Below are positions 24,062-32,267 of a stretch of DNA of 37,899 bases, one piece after another (position 1 is the first letter of the stretch; the number at the start of each line of letters is the position of its first letter). The stretch covers positions 1-37,899 of the forward strand of contig QZJG01000022.1 of NCBI GenBank assembly GCA_003599275.1, given 5' to 3'. Under the pieces are notes generated by a model. The model ran no database searches and was not told the origin of the DNA. It worked only from the letters and a program-made list of their open reading frames with translations. The DNA comes from Nitrospiraceae bacterium (GTDB lineage Bacteria > Nitrospirota > Thermodesulfovibrionia > UBA6902). The position numbers and the translations under genes are program-made.

Positions 24062-25379
24062 AAAAAAACCCGATACCCCGCTGGAGATACTCTTTGTCGA
24101 TGACGAAAAGAACGTGCTGCAATCTCTCAGGCGGTTATTTATAGACGAAGACTACACGATCAACCTCGCAAATTCAGGCGAAGAGGCTTTGGAGATACTG
24201 AAGAACAACCCGGACATCGGCCTCATCGTCTCGGACCAGAGGATGCCCGGGCTGAAAGGCTCCGAGTTCCTCGAAAAGTCAAAGGAGATATCGCCTGAAT
24301 CCATCAGGATACTTCTCACCGGATATGCCGACATAAACGCGGTCGCCGACGCCATAAACAGGGGCGGCGCATACAGGTATGTTACAAAACCCTGGAAGGA
24401 TGAGGAGCTGATCCAGATCATTCGGGACGCCGCCCGCAGATATCTGCTTCTGAAAGAGAACAAACGGCTGCAGGAGATCATCAGGAAACAGAATGAAGAG
24501 CTTAAAAGATGGAACACCCAGCTTGAATATTTCGTACAGGAGCAGACCATCGAGATCCAGCACAAAAGCGAAGAACTGCAGAAGCTTAATGAGGACCTGA
24601 AGAAAAATTTCAGGAATTCAATTTTTGCCTTCTCCGGCCTGATCGAGCTCCGGGACAAAAAAACGGGGAGCCATTCGAAAAACGTTGCCGAGCTTTCGGT
24701 AAAAATAGCAAGGGCGATGGACCTGCCGGATAAAGACATAGAGACCATAACCGCTGCCGCGCTTCTTCATGACATAGGGAAAATAGGCATTCCGGATATG
24801 CTGCTTTTGAAGGACTTCGAGGAGATGGACAAGGTGGCAAAACACGAGTACATGCAGCACCCGGTGAGGGGGCAGACTGCGGTTGATTCCGTTGAGGCGC
24901 TGAGGCCGGCCGGCATCCTGATCAGGCACCATCATGAGTGGTTCAACGGCTTCGGGTTCCCTGACGGCCTTTCAGGCGGAAAGATCCCGGTGGGAGCAAG
25001 GATCATAGCCGTCGCGGATTTTGTGGACAAGAGCATCAGAAATCCGGAACAGGGAAGCACGCTTGAAATTATATCGGGCAAGATAAAGACCGGAGCGGGT
25101 ACACGGTTTGATCCTCAATTGTGTCCTTACGTTGAAGCGCTGATAAAAGAGGTATACTCGAAAATACTGCCTCATGGCAAAGGCGGCACAATTGAAATAG
25201 AGCTCCACGTTGATGAGATCAGAGATGGGATGGTCCTTGCAAAGGATGTTAAGAGCGGGACCGGCCTTACACTCCTTCCAAGAGGGACCGTGCTGAATCT
25301 GAAAAACATTCATTCACTCAAACGATATTATGAGCTCGACCCGTCGGAAACGGGGATATTTGTGCTGGTGGAGAGGTGA
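24042..25379 (+). CDS. REC-HD-GYP response regulator (c-di-GMP phosphodiesterase, RpfG-like)
   Basis: The 445-residue product has REC (about 14-130) with acceptor D65 in VSDQRMPG and the TKPWKDEEL Lys, a coiled coil (about 140-195), then HD-GYP (about 195-375). H243-D244 lie in LLHDIGKIGIPD, and the HHHEWFNGFGFPDGL segment carries the GYP signature as GFP. Metal ligands appear complete, so it should hydrolyse c-di-GMP. A C-terminal 65-residue beta-rich tail (IEIELHVDEIRDGMVLAKDV...) follows. I chose the ATG at 24042 (GGAGG 6 bases before) over a TTG at 24021. It overlaps the upstream regulator, so the two are coupled. Confidence 0.94.
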   Translation: MTEIASEKKPDTPLEILFVDDEKNVLQSLRRLFIDEDYTINLANSGEEALEILKNNPDIGLIVSDQRMPGLKGSEFLEKSKEISPESIRILLTGYADINAVADAINRGGAYRYVTKPWKDEELIQIIRDAARRYLLLKENKRLQEIIRKQNEELKRWNTQLEYFVQEQTIEIQHKSEELQKLNEDLKKNFRNSIFAFSGLIELRDKKTGSHSKNVAELSVKIARAMDLPDKDIETITAAALLHDIGKIGIPDMLLLKDFEEMDKVAKHEYMQHPVRGQTAVDSVEALRPAGILIRHHHEWFNGFGFPDGLSGGKIPVGARIIAVADFVDKSIRNPEQGSTLEIISGKIKTGAGTRFDPQLCPYVEALIKEVYSKILPHGKGGTIEIELHVDEIRDGMVLAKDVKSGTGLTLLPRGTVLNLKNIHSLKRYYELDPSETGIFVLVER

Positions 25380-25395
25380 AATAACCGGAGCAAGC

Positions 25396-25569
25396 ATGAT
25401 TCAAAGACATCTTGAAAGCGATAGGATTTTTAAAGAAGATATTAAAGACGATTCACTTGCAGAGTGTACTTCTCAGCTTATCATCAAGGGATCGCGCAAT
25501 ATGTCTTCTCACCATTCTTGCTCCAGGGTAGAATCAGAGAAGAGATTGAATCGGCTGAATTATGATTGA
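25396..25569 (+). CDS. Possible small ORF coupled to the MglA-like gene
   Basis: A 57-residue frame starts MIQRHLESDRIFKEDIKDDSL after CCGGAG and ends in a TGA that overlaps the GTPase start by 8 bases (ATGATTGA). I recognise no family. The overlap and the poor ribosome site of the GTPase fit translational coupling, but the composition of the second half (many Ser, Arg, His) looks like non-coding sequence. MglB, the usual partner of MglA, would be longer and is not recognisable here. Confidence 0.25.
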   Translation: MIQRHLESDRIFKEDIKDDSLAECTSQLIIKGSRNMSSHHSCSRVESEKRLNRLNYD

Positions 25570-26230
25570 ATACGATGAATTTGACAACAAAATGATCCTT
25601 AAGCTGGTCTACTACGGGCCTGCGCTTTCGGGCAAGACCACGAACCTGCTGCAGCTGCATGACATACTGGAAAAACAGGGCAGGGGCGATCTCACCGTGT
25701 TAGACACAAAAAATGACAGGACGATTTTTTTTGACCTTCTTCCTTTTTTCATCACGGCGCCGAGCGGCTTGAAAATAAAACTGAAGGTGTTCACTGTGCC
25801 CGGGCAGGTGAGACACGATGCGACCAGAAAGGCCGTGCTGCAGAGAGCGGACGGGGTCGCCTTTATTGCGGATTCACAGTTGCCGGAGGAGACGAACAAT
25901 TTCGAGAGCTTTAAAAATCTGGAGGACAACCTCCGGTTTGTCGGACTTGACATAGAAACGCTCCCTCTCGTCGTTCAGTTCAACAAACGGGACCTGAAGA
26001 ATATTGCCGGGGAATCAGACATTAGAAGCGTATGGGGGCCGACCGGTATACCTGTCTTTCTTGCATCCGCGCTCGAAGGATGGGGACTTCTTGAGACCTT
26101 CGGCAGGCTCGTTGAATTAACATACGAGCATACCGATAGAAGATATCACCTTAAAGAAAAGCACGGGCTTGACAAGGAAATGTTTGTGCAGAGATTGACG
26201 AAGAGAGCGGATGAGACAGTGAGACCATGA
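25562..26230 (+). CDS. MglA-like Ras-family GTPase
   Basis: The 222-residue product has the prokaryotic MglA signature: P-loop GPALSGKTT at 19-27, the FTVPGQVRHD segment (PGQ at 80-82 in place of the Ras DxxG), and NKRDL at 141-145. MglA proteins set cell polarity and direct type IV pili or gliding machinery when GTP-bound. It is about 25 residues longer at the C-terminus than the Myxococcus-type protein. No MglB (roadblock) GAP gene is in the window. Flanking REC-HD-GYP and REC-PilB-type genes point to motility or pilus control. Confidence 0.93.
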   Translation: MIEYDEFDNKMILKLVYYGPALSGKTTNLLQLHDILEKQGRGDLTVLDTKNDRTIFFDLLPFFITAPSGLKIKLKVFTVPGQVRHDATRKAVLQRADGVAFIADSQLPEETNNFESFKNLEDNLRFVGLDIETLPLVVQFNKRDLKNIAGESDIRSVWGPTGIPVFLASALEGWGLLETFGRLVELTYEHTDRRYHLKEKHGLDKEMFVQRLTKRADETVRP

Positions 26231-26243
26231 TAAATGCACTAAA

Positions 26244-26337
26244 TGTCATTGCGAGGGACAAAGTCCCGAAGCAATCTCATAAAAGAAGCTCAAAAGGTAA
26301 ACCGGACACAGATTGCTTCGCTGCGCCCGCAATGACA
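26244..26337. repeat. Palindromic GTCATTGCG element between the GTPase and kinase genes
   Basis: TGTCATTGCG (26244-26253) and CGCAATGACA (26328-26337) are perfect ends. Inside, GAAGCAATC (near 26268-26276) pairs with GATTGCTTC (26311-26319). The layout matches the inner layers of the 15475-15671 element. It fills the only sizeable gap within this part of the signalling run. Confidence 0.85.
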
Positions 26338-26378
26338 ACAAAAGACAAATGTTTTTCCTGATTATCCGGAGCTGAACA

Positions 26379-27689
26379 ATGGACGACTGCAAAGGCATCG
26401 AATACAACGGCAACATCATAGGGGCGGACAAGGACATAAGAGAGATAATAAAGAAGTCCGATATCATGCCCCTTTTTCAAAGCGCCGCAAAGACAGGCAT
26501 ATCGTATATAGCGTTGGAAGACCCGGAAGGTGAAGTCCTGTATCAATGCGGGGATGTCTCTGAATTCCCTTCATCCTCTTCCTTAAAAAAACCTCTTTAT
26601 CTTGAAGGGGAGATTGCAGCGCAAATTGTGATGATGTGGAGCGATCAAAAGGATGACGGCTTCAGGGACATAATCGATTTGATATTTCTTTCGGCGGAGA
26701 TGGTCCTGAAGAACAAATTCAGGGCGCTGCTGGCCATTGATACACACAAGACCGTAGTTAATCAATCCTACGAAGAGCTCCTCGATACAAACCGGAAACT
26801 GAAACAGTCGGAGAATAAATATCGCGAGCTTGCAGACAGCCTCGAAAAGACCGTTCAGCAGCGCACGGAGGAGCTTAAGCGGGCGCACGCCAAAATTCTG
26901 CATCAGGAAAAGATAGTCTCGGTCGGTCAGCTCGCAGCGGGAATAGCCCATGAGATAAACAACCCGCTCGGCTTCATATTGAGCAATATCAATACATTTA
27001 ATCAATATGTGTCCAGGATGAAGGAGATGCTCGTCTTTTACCGTGGGGCCCTTGAAAAAGGCCCGGACGATAACGACAGGAAGCGGGCGGAGGAGAAATG
27101 GAAAAGACACAGGCTCGACTTCATCTTCAGGGACATCGACGACCTCATTAAAGAAAGCCTCGAAGGGGCCGAAAGGGTAAAAAAGATTGTTTCCGATATC
27201 AAAGGCTTCTCTCACATCGACGAGGCCTATGAAGTCGAAACCGACATAAATAAAGAGCTTGACAGAACGCTTAATGTCCTCACCCATGAAATACCCGATG
27301 ACGCGGAGATCATAAAAAATTATCACTCTCTCCCGGCGTTTGTCTGCAATCCCTCCGATATCTGCCAGGCTTTTTTCAATATTATTCTCAACGCCCTTCA
27401 GACGGGCATGAAGGGACTCAAACTTATCATCACTACACGCCGCATGACCGATCACATCCTGATAAGTTTTTCAGACAACGGACCGGGGGTCCCGGAGGAC
27501 ACAAGGGGCCGCATATTCGAGCCTTTTTTCACAACAAAAGAGGTGGGCAAAGGAACAGGCATGGGGCTCAACGTTACATATGAAGTCATCACTTCATACG
27601 GAGGGACAATTGAAGTGGAGAGTGAGACGGGCAAGGGCGCGACTTTCACGATTTTATTGCCATTAACAGGAGAAGAAGTCGATGTCTAA
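26379..27689 (+). CDS. Soluble sensor histidine kinase
   Basis: The 436-residue cytoplasmic kinase has no membrane segment. Residues 1-110 form a small alpha/beta sensor I cannot name (GISYIALEDPEGEVLYQCGD, PLYLEGEIAAQIVMMW). A coiled coil (about 125-175) leads to HisKA with H191 in GIAHEINNPLG, then HATPase with FSDNGPGVPED and GKGTGMGLNVTYEV. The start at 26379 has CCGGAG 6-7 bases upstream. Its stop lies 8 bases inside the REC-PilB-type gene, so the two are translated together. That makes this kinase the best candidate to phosphorylate that receiver. Confidence 0.93.
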   Translation: MDDCKGIEYNGNIIGADKDIREIIKKSDIMPLFQSAAKTGISYIALEDPEGEVLYQCGDVSEFPSSSSLKKPLYLEGEIAAQIVMMWSDQKDDGFRDIIDLIFLSAEMVLKNKFRALLAIDTHKTVVNQSYEELLDTNRKLKQSENKYRELADSLEKTVQQRTEELKRAHAKILHQEKIVSVGQLAAGIAHEINNPLGFILSNINTFNQYVSRMKEMLVFYRGALEKGPDDNDRKRAEEKWKRHRLDFIFRDIDDLIKESLEGAERVKKIVSDIKGFSHIDEAYEVETDINKELDRTLNVLTHEIPDDAEIIKNYHSLPAFVCNPSDICQAFFNIILNALQTGMKGLKLIITTRRMTDHILISFSDNGPGVPEDTRGRIFEPFFTTKEVGKGTGMGLNVTYEVITSYGGTIEVESETGKGATFTILLPLTGEEVDV

Positions 27690-30117
27690 GTACGCAGGAC
27701 TATTTAAAAGATCGGCGGTAGAGGGGCCGCCTGCCGGGCAACCGGCTGAACCGGCAGTTGAAGCGCCTCAGCAAAAGCAGGAGTGCTTCAACCTTTTGTT
27801 TGTCGATGACGAAAACAGCGTCCTTAACGCGCTGAAAAGGGTCTTTCTTGAAGAGAATTATGAAATTCACGCGGCGCGAAATGCGGACGAAGCCCTCGAA
27901 ATAATTAACAGGAACAAAATTCATCTGGTCATCGCGGATTACAAGATGCCCGGAATGACAGGCGCGCAACTGCTGAAAAACATAAAGCAGCAGTGGCCCG
28001 AAACCATAAGGATAATGCTTACGGGACATGCCGACATCCAGTCAATCATGGGGGCCGTAAATGAGGGGGCCGTATACAAATTCATCACCAAGCCGTGGAA
28101 TGACGAAGACCTCCGTTTGACTGTAAGCCTCGCACTTCAGCAGTACAGCCTCATACAGGAAAATAAAAAACTCAAGGAAATAACCAGGAGACAGGAGCTC
28201 AAGATCAAGAACTATTCCGCCATGGTCGATGAAAACCGGGGCGCCATGGGCTCCATCCTCGTCAAGGCCGGCGTAATAAAAAAGGAAGACCTCGACCGGG
28301 TGTCAAAGGAGAAAACACAGGATGAGTTCCTGTCCGAAACACTTGCCAGGCTCGGCATCACTACAGAATCGAAAATCCTGAAGGCGATGCAGGACCATTT
28401 AAACATCGAATATGTCGACCTCGAGGAGGTCAACCTGGTCCCGAATGTCGTGAAGTTTCTCCCCAGGGACTTCTGTGAAAGAAACCGGCTGCTCCCGCTC
28501 ATGATCGATAATAAGCAGATACGGGTGGCAATGGCCGATCCTTCGGACATTTTCAAGTGTGACAACATTACATTCATGACGGGGCTCAAGGTCGTGCCGG
28601 TGATAGCATCCAGCTCGAAAATCATCAGTCAGTTAAGAATGATTTACGGCGAAAGAGACGCCGACCTGGCGGAAACTCTCGATGAGGCAGTCGAAATCGA
28701 GCCTTTTGATGAGATCGATATCGTCATCGAGGAAGACCCCGACGTCAATATACAGGAGCTGATCGGCACCTCGGAGGTGCCCCCGATAATACGGATAGTG
28801 AATGCCGTCATATCCGAAGCGATACGCTACAGGGCAAGCGACATACATGTGGAGCCCAAGACGAAATACACCATCGTCAGATACAGGATCGACGGTATGC
28901 TCCACACTAAAATCAAGATCCCGGCCGAGCTCCATCTTGCAGCGGTATCGAGGATAAAGATATTAGCCAAGATGGATATCTCGGAAAGGCGCAGGCCGCA
29001 GGACGGGAGGATCACCGTTAAATCGGGCACAAGGCTCGTTGACATCAGGGTATCTACCATGCCCACGATAAACGGCGAAAAGGCCGTCATGCGGATACTG
29101 GACAAGAGCGCGGCCATTAAAAAGATGGATGAACTGGGAGTGCTGCCGGACGACCTCATGAAGCTTTATACGATACTCAAGAAACCGCAGGGTATCATTA
29201 TCTCAACAGGACCCACCGGAAGCGGGAAGACAACGATGCTTTACTCGATATTGAACGCGATGCTTCAGAACACGAAAAACTTCGAGACCATCGAGGACCC
29301 CGTTGAATATTTTCTTGAGGGCGCGAACCAGGTTTTTGTCCTCGAAAAGATCGGCCTGTCCTTTGCGTCCGTCCTTCGCGCCACACTGCGGCAGGACCCT
29401 GATGTCATCCTCGTCGGGGAAATAAGGGACCATGAAACAGCGGACGTGGCTTTCAAGGCCGCATTGACCGGCCATATGGTTTTAACGACACTGCATACAA
29501 ACAACTCCATCGCATCCATAACGCGGCTGATTGATATGGGCACAAAGCCTTATCTCATTGCCTCGGCTCTTGAGGGGATCCTGGCGCAGAGGCTTGTCAG
29601 GACCGTCTGTAAATATTGCAAGACTGAAAAGTCCCCTGAGAAAGAACTCCTGCAATTGCTGAAAGTCCCCGAAGATTTACTTGGCGATAAAGTATTTCAC
29701 GGCAAAGGATGCGAGAAATGCAATAACACCGGGTACCTCGGCAGAACAGGGATATTCGAGGTTTTCATAATGAATGACGACTTCCGTCATCTTATCAGCG
29801 GCAACTACAAAGAAGCTGAGCTTATGAACATGGCCCGCACAAGCGGAATGAGGACGCTGATCGAGGATGGAATCGAGAAGGTGCGGACCGGGGCGACCAC
29901 GCTTGAAGAGCTTATCCGCGTCATAGGGCCACAGACAAGGCACGAGCGCGAGTGTGAAAAATGCAGGAAGACAATAGATGCGAAGTTCATATTTTGCCCT
30001 TACTGCGGGGGGATCAAACAGAACTTCTGTAAACAATGTATGATACCGCTTGAAAAGGACTGGAACATCTGCCCTCTCTGCGGATCGACGAAACATGTAA
30101 GCAAGGAAGGGGAATAG
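27682..30117 (+). CDS. REC-MshEN-GspE/PilB-type ATPase with C-terminal zinc ribbons
   Basis: The 811-residue product fuses a receiver (about 37-155; D42/D43, acceptor D86, TKPWNDEDL Lys) to a secretion/pilus-assembly ATPase. Residues about 185-325 resemble an MshEN (T2SSE N) region. Residues about 355-735 are the GspE/PilB motor: Walker A GPTGSGKT at 510-517, Walker B region DPDVILVGEIRD, His box GHMVLTTLHTN, and the four-Cys insert CKYC...CEKC. Residues about 757-803 add double zinc-ribbon CxxC pairs, not usual in PilB. The pilin, PilC and other partners are absent from the window. GGAG precedes the ATG, inside the kinase gene. Confidence 0.95.
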   Translation: MSKYAGLFKRSAVEGPPAGQPAEPAVEAPQQKQECFNLLFVDDENSVLNALKRVFLEENYEIHAARNADEALEIINRNKIHLVIADYKMPGMTGAQLLKNIKQQWPETIRIMLTGHADIQSIMGAVNEGAVYKFITKPWNDEDLRLTVSLALQQYSLIQENKKLKEITRRQELKIKNYSAMVDENRGAMGSILVKAGVIKKEDLDRVSKEKTQDEFLSETLARLGITTESKILKAMQDHLNIEYVDLEEVNLVPNVVKFLPRDFCERNRLLPLMIDNKQIRVAMADPSDIFKCDNITFMTGLKVVPVIASSSKIISQLRMIYGERDADLAETLDEAVEIEPFDEIDIVIEEDPDVNIQELIGTSEVPPIIRIVNAVISEAIRYRASDIHVEPKTKYTIVRYRIDGMLHTKIKIPAELHLAAVSRIKILAKMDISERRRPQDGRITVKSGTRLVDIRVSTMPTINGEKAVMRILDKSAAIKKMDELGVLPDDLMKLYTILKKPQGIIISTGPTGSGKTTMLYSILNAMLQNTKNFETIEDPVEYFLEGANQVFVLEKIGLSFASVLRATLRQDPDVILVGEIRDHETADVAFKAALTGHMVLTTLHTNNSIASITRLIDMGTKPYLIASALEGILAQRLVRTVCKYCKTEKSPEKELLQLLKVPEDLLGDKVFHGKGCEKCNNTGYLGRTGIFEVFIMNDDFRHLISGNYKEAELMNMARTSGMRTLIEDGIEKVRTGATTLEELIRVIGPQTRHERECEKCRKTIDAKFIFCPYCGGIKQNFCKQCMIPLEKDWNICPLCGSTKHVSKEGE

Positions 30118-30126
30118 GAGGACAAT

Positions 30127-30687
30127 ATGAGTGACTCGATAATTATAGTTGACGATGAGCCGGGTGTAATATCTGCGCTCAAGAGATCGTTGATTGAAGA
30201 ACCCTATGACATTCATACTGCAGGCAGCGGGGCCGAAGCGCTCGGCATAATGAGAGATCATGAAATGAAACTGGTCATCTCGGACGAAAGGATGCCGGGG
30301 ATGACCGGGACCGAATTTCTGTCAACGGTAAAAAATATGTTCCCCGAAACCATAAGGATCATGCTCACCGGACACGCAAGCATTGACGCGGCAATGAAGG
30401 CGGTCAATAACGGAGAGATTTACAGGTTCTTTGCAAAGCCCTGGAACGATATCGAGCTGAAACTCGCGGTCCGGTCGGCAATTGAGAAGTATAACCTCGA
30501 AGAAGAAAACAGGGGCCTGCTGAAGACGGTAAAACGCCAGGCGCTGGAGTTGAGACAGCTTGAAAAGATATATCCGGGGATCACCAGTCTGAAAAAAGAT
30601 AAAGAAGGCAATGTGGTCCTTACGGAAATATCCACGGATGATGAAGATATTTCAGATATAATTGCCCAGATGAAGATGAAGAAGTAG
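30127..30687 (+). CDS. REC-only response regulator with C-terminal helical tail
   Basis: The 186-residue product has a receiver with D9/D10, acceptor D53 (VISDERMPG), T81 and K104 (FAKPWNDIEL). A coiled-coil and acidic tail of 60 residues follow, with no known output domain. AGGAGG is 6 bases before the ATG, 9 bases after the ATPase stop. It may shuttle phosphate or act as an adaptor for the ATPase. It ends the signalling run; the next gene is hisH. Confidence 0.9.
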   Translation: MSDSIIIVDDEPGVISALKRSLIEEPYDIHTAGSGAEALGIMRDHEMKLVISDERMPGMTGTEFLSTVKNMFPETIRIMLTGHASIDAAMKAVNNGEIYRFFAKPWNDIELKLAVRSAIEKYNLEEENRGLLKTVKRQALELRQLEKIYPGITSLKKDKEGNVVLTEISTDDEDISDIIAQMKMKK

Positions 30688-30733
30688 ATTGCCCGCTTTC
30701 CTTTTTTTCCTCCGAAACTTCATAATATACGCC

Positions 30734-31423
30734 ATGATCGCGATAGTTGATTACGGGATGGGAAATCTGAGGAGCGTTGAAAAGGGCTTTCAAAAAGTCG
30801 GCGTTGACGTCATGGTGACTAACAAACCGGATGTTGTCAGGGATGCTTCTGCGGTTGTACTCCCCGGCGTAGGCGCTTTCAGAGACTGCATGCGTGAGCT
30901 GACGAATCTTGAGCTGATAGATGCAGTTGTCGATTCAATAAAACAGGGCAAACCCTATCTCGGCATATGCCTCGGCCTTCAGGTGCTGTTCAGTGAATCG
31001 GAGGAATTCGGCAGGTGCAGGGGACTTGACGTGTTAAGGGGCAAGGTGGTCAGGTTCGAGTTTGGAAGTAAAAGTCAGGAGTCAGATAAAACAACTCAAG
31101 ATTCAAAACTCAAAACTCAAAACTCTCAACTCTCATCCCTCAAGGTCCCCCACATGGGATGGAATGAGATTAACATGCAAAAGGACAATAATCCTTTGTT
31201 TGAAAATATCCCGGATAAAAGTTATTTCTATTTTGTTCATTCCTTTTACGTTGCCCCGGATGATGCCTCAATAATCTCAACCACCACGGATTACGGCATC
31301 GAGTTTACATCGTCTGTTTGGAAGGACAATATCTTCGCGGTCCAGTTCCACCCGGAAAAAAGCCAGGCTGGGGGACTGCGGATGCTTAAGAATTTCGGGG
31401 AGATTGTTAGAAAAGGGATTTAA
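30734..31423 (+). CDS. hisH: Imidazole glycerol phosphate synthase glutaminase subunit HisH
   Basis: The 229-residue product is a class I glutamine amidotransferase that supplies ammonia to HisF. It carries MIAIVDYGMGNL, the oxyanion/nucleophile segment GICLGLQ with C79, and QFHPEKS with the His/Glu of the triad. I chose the ATG at 30734, the family start, over a TTG at 30689. Residues about 111-136 are an in-frame repeat-derived insertion (31068-31142); without them the length is about 203, the family norm. HisF and the other his genes are not adjacent here. Confidence 0.94.
   Translation: MIAIVDYGMGNLRSVEKGFQKVGVDVMVTNKPDVVRDASAVVLPGVGAFRDCMRELTNLELIDAVVDSIKQGKPYLGICLGLQVLFSESEEFGRCRGLDVLRGKVVRFEFGSKSQESDKTTQDSKLKTQNSQLSSLKVPHMGWNEINMQKDNNPLFENIPDKSYFYFVHSFYVAPDDASIISTTTDYGIEFTSSVWKDNIFAVQFHPEKSQAGGLRMLKNFGEIVRKGI
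31068..31142 (+). repeat. In-frame insertion of (A)AACTC word repeats in hisH
   Basis: AAACTCAAAACTCAAAACTC-type repeats (near 31103-31132), preceded by AGTCAGGAGTCAG, encode SKSQESDKTTQDSKLKTQNS and the following QLSS. The segment lies between VVRFEFG and LKVPHMGW, blocks that are nearly adjacent in ordinary HisH. The CTCAACTC word also occurs in 10571-10665. Confidence 0.75.
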
Positions 31424-31526
31424 TATTTCTCTTCGAAAACGACTATTCGGTTTAAAACAACCACTAAAAGAAAACGGCTTTTCTGATATAATAATTTCAA
31501 ATTATTTCTTTCGTTAAAGGGGAACG

Positions 31527-32267
31527 ATGACCGACTATCCAATCTTATCAAAGGCGCCGATTACAGAAGCAGTTATCGACATTCGCGTAAAGATAAGAGA
31601 GGACTTGCGTCTTGAGCAGATTGATTCAATATACAATGCCGTCTCAGGGCAATACCCGGATAAAAAAGAAAGATATAAATGGGAAGGGAAACTGGAATTT
31701 AAAAAAGGCTCTCCCCTTCTCTCAAATGCTGCAGAAGCAATTGATGGGTATATGTTTTATTCTGCCAATCAAAAACAGATCCTTCAGACAAGACTGGATG
31801 GTTTTACATTCAGCAGATTAAAGCCGTACGAAACATGGGAGTCATTCCGTGACGAAGCGCATAGATTATGGCAATTATATAGAGACATAGTTTCTCCTGA
31901 GATCACGCGTGTAGCTTTAAGATATATTAACAAGATGGATTTTCCTCTTCCCGTCAGTGATTTCGGAGTCTATCTCACCGCGGCTCCAATCGTGCCAAAG
32001 GGTTTACCGCAAGGCGTCAGCAGCTTCCTGACAAGGACTGTTATACATGAGCCGGAGATAGATGCGGCGGCTATAATTACTCAGTCATTGGAGCAGGTCG
32101 TTAATCCCGGGATTCTTCCGATAATAGTGGATATAGACGCATTCAGGCAAAAATCTGAAGGGATAAGTGAAGAAGATGCATGGGAAACTTTTGAAAGATT
32201 ACGCCATTTCAAGAACAGGATATTCTTTAACAGCATTACTGAAAAAGCAAAGGAGATATTTCAATGA
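31527..32267 (+). CDS. TIGR04255-type family protein
   Basis: The 246-residue product starts YPILSKAPITEAVIDIRVK and includes GYMFYSANQKQILQTRLDGFTFSRLKPYETWESF, then VALRYINKMDFP. These are the hallmark blocks of the TIGR04255 family. The function of the family is not known to me; members often sit beside small genes of unknown function. AAAGGGG precedes the ATG, and TATAAT lies at 31487-31492 without a matching -35. The stop overlaps the next ATG by four bases, so they form a unit. Confidence 0.85.
   Translation: MTDYPILSKAPITEAVIDIRVKIREDLRLEQIDSIYNAVSGQYPDKKERYKWEGKLEFKKGSPLLSNAAEAIDGYMFYSANQKQILQTRLDGFTFSRLKPYETWESFRDEAHRLWQLYRDIVSPEITRVALRYINKMDFPLPVSDFGVYLTAAPIVPKGLPQGVSSFLTRTVIHEPEIDAAAIITQSLEQVVNPGILPIIVDIDAFRQKSEGISEEDAWETFERLRHFKNRIFFNSITEKAKEIFQ

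Noticed and set aside
25330..25395. Long version of the small ORF before the MglA-like gene
   Set aside because: It lies within the HD-GYP coding sequence in another frame; only the part from 25396 could be real.
30689..30733. TTG start for HisH
   Set aside because: The family begins MIAIVDYGMGN at 30734; the extra 15 residues are not conserved in type.
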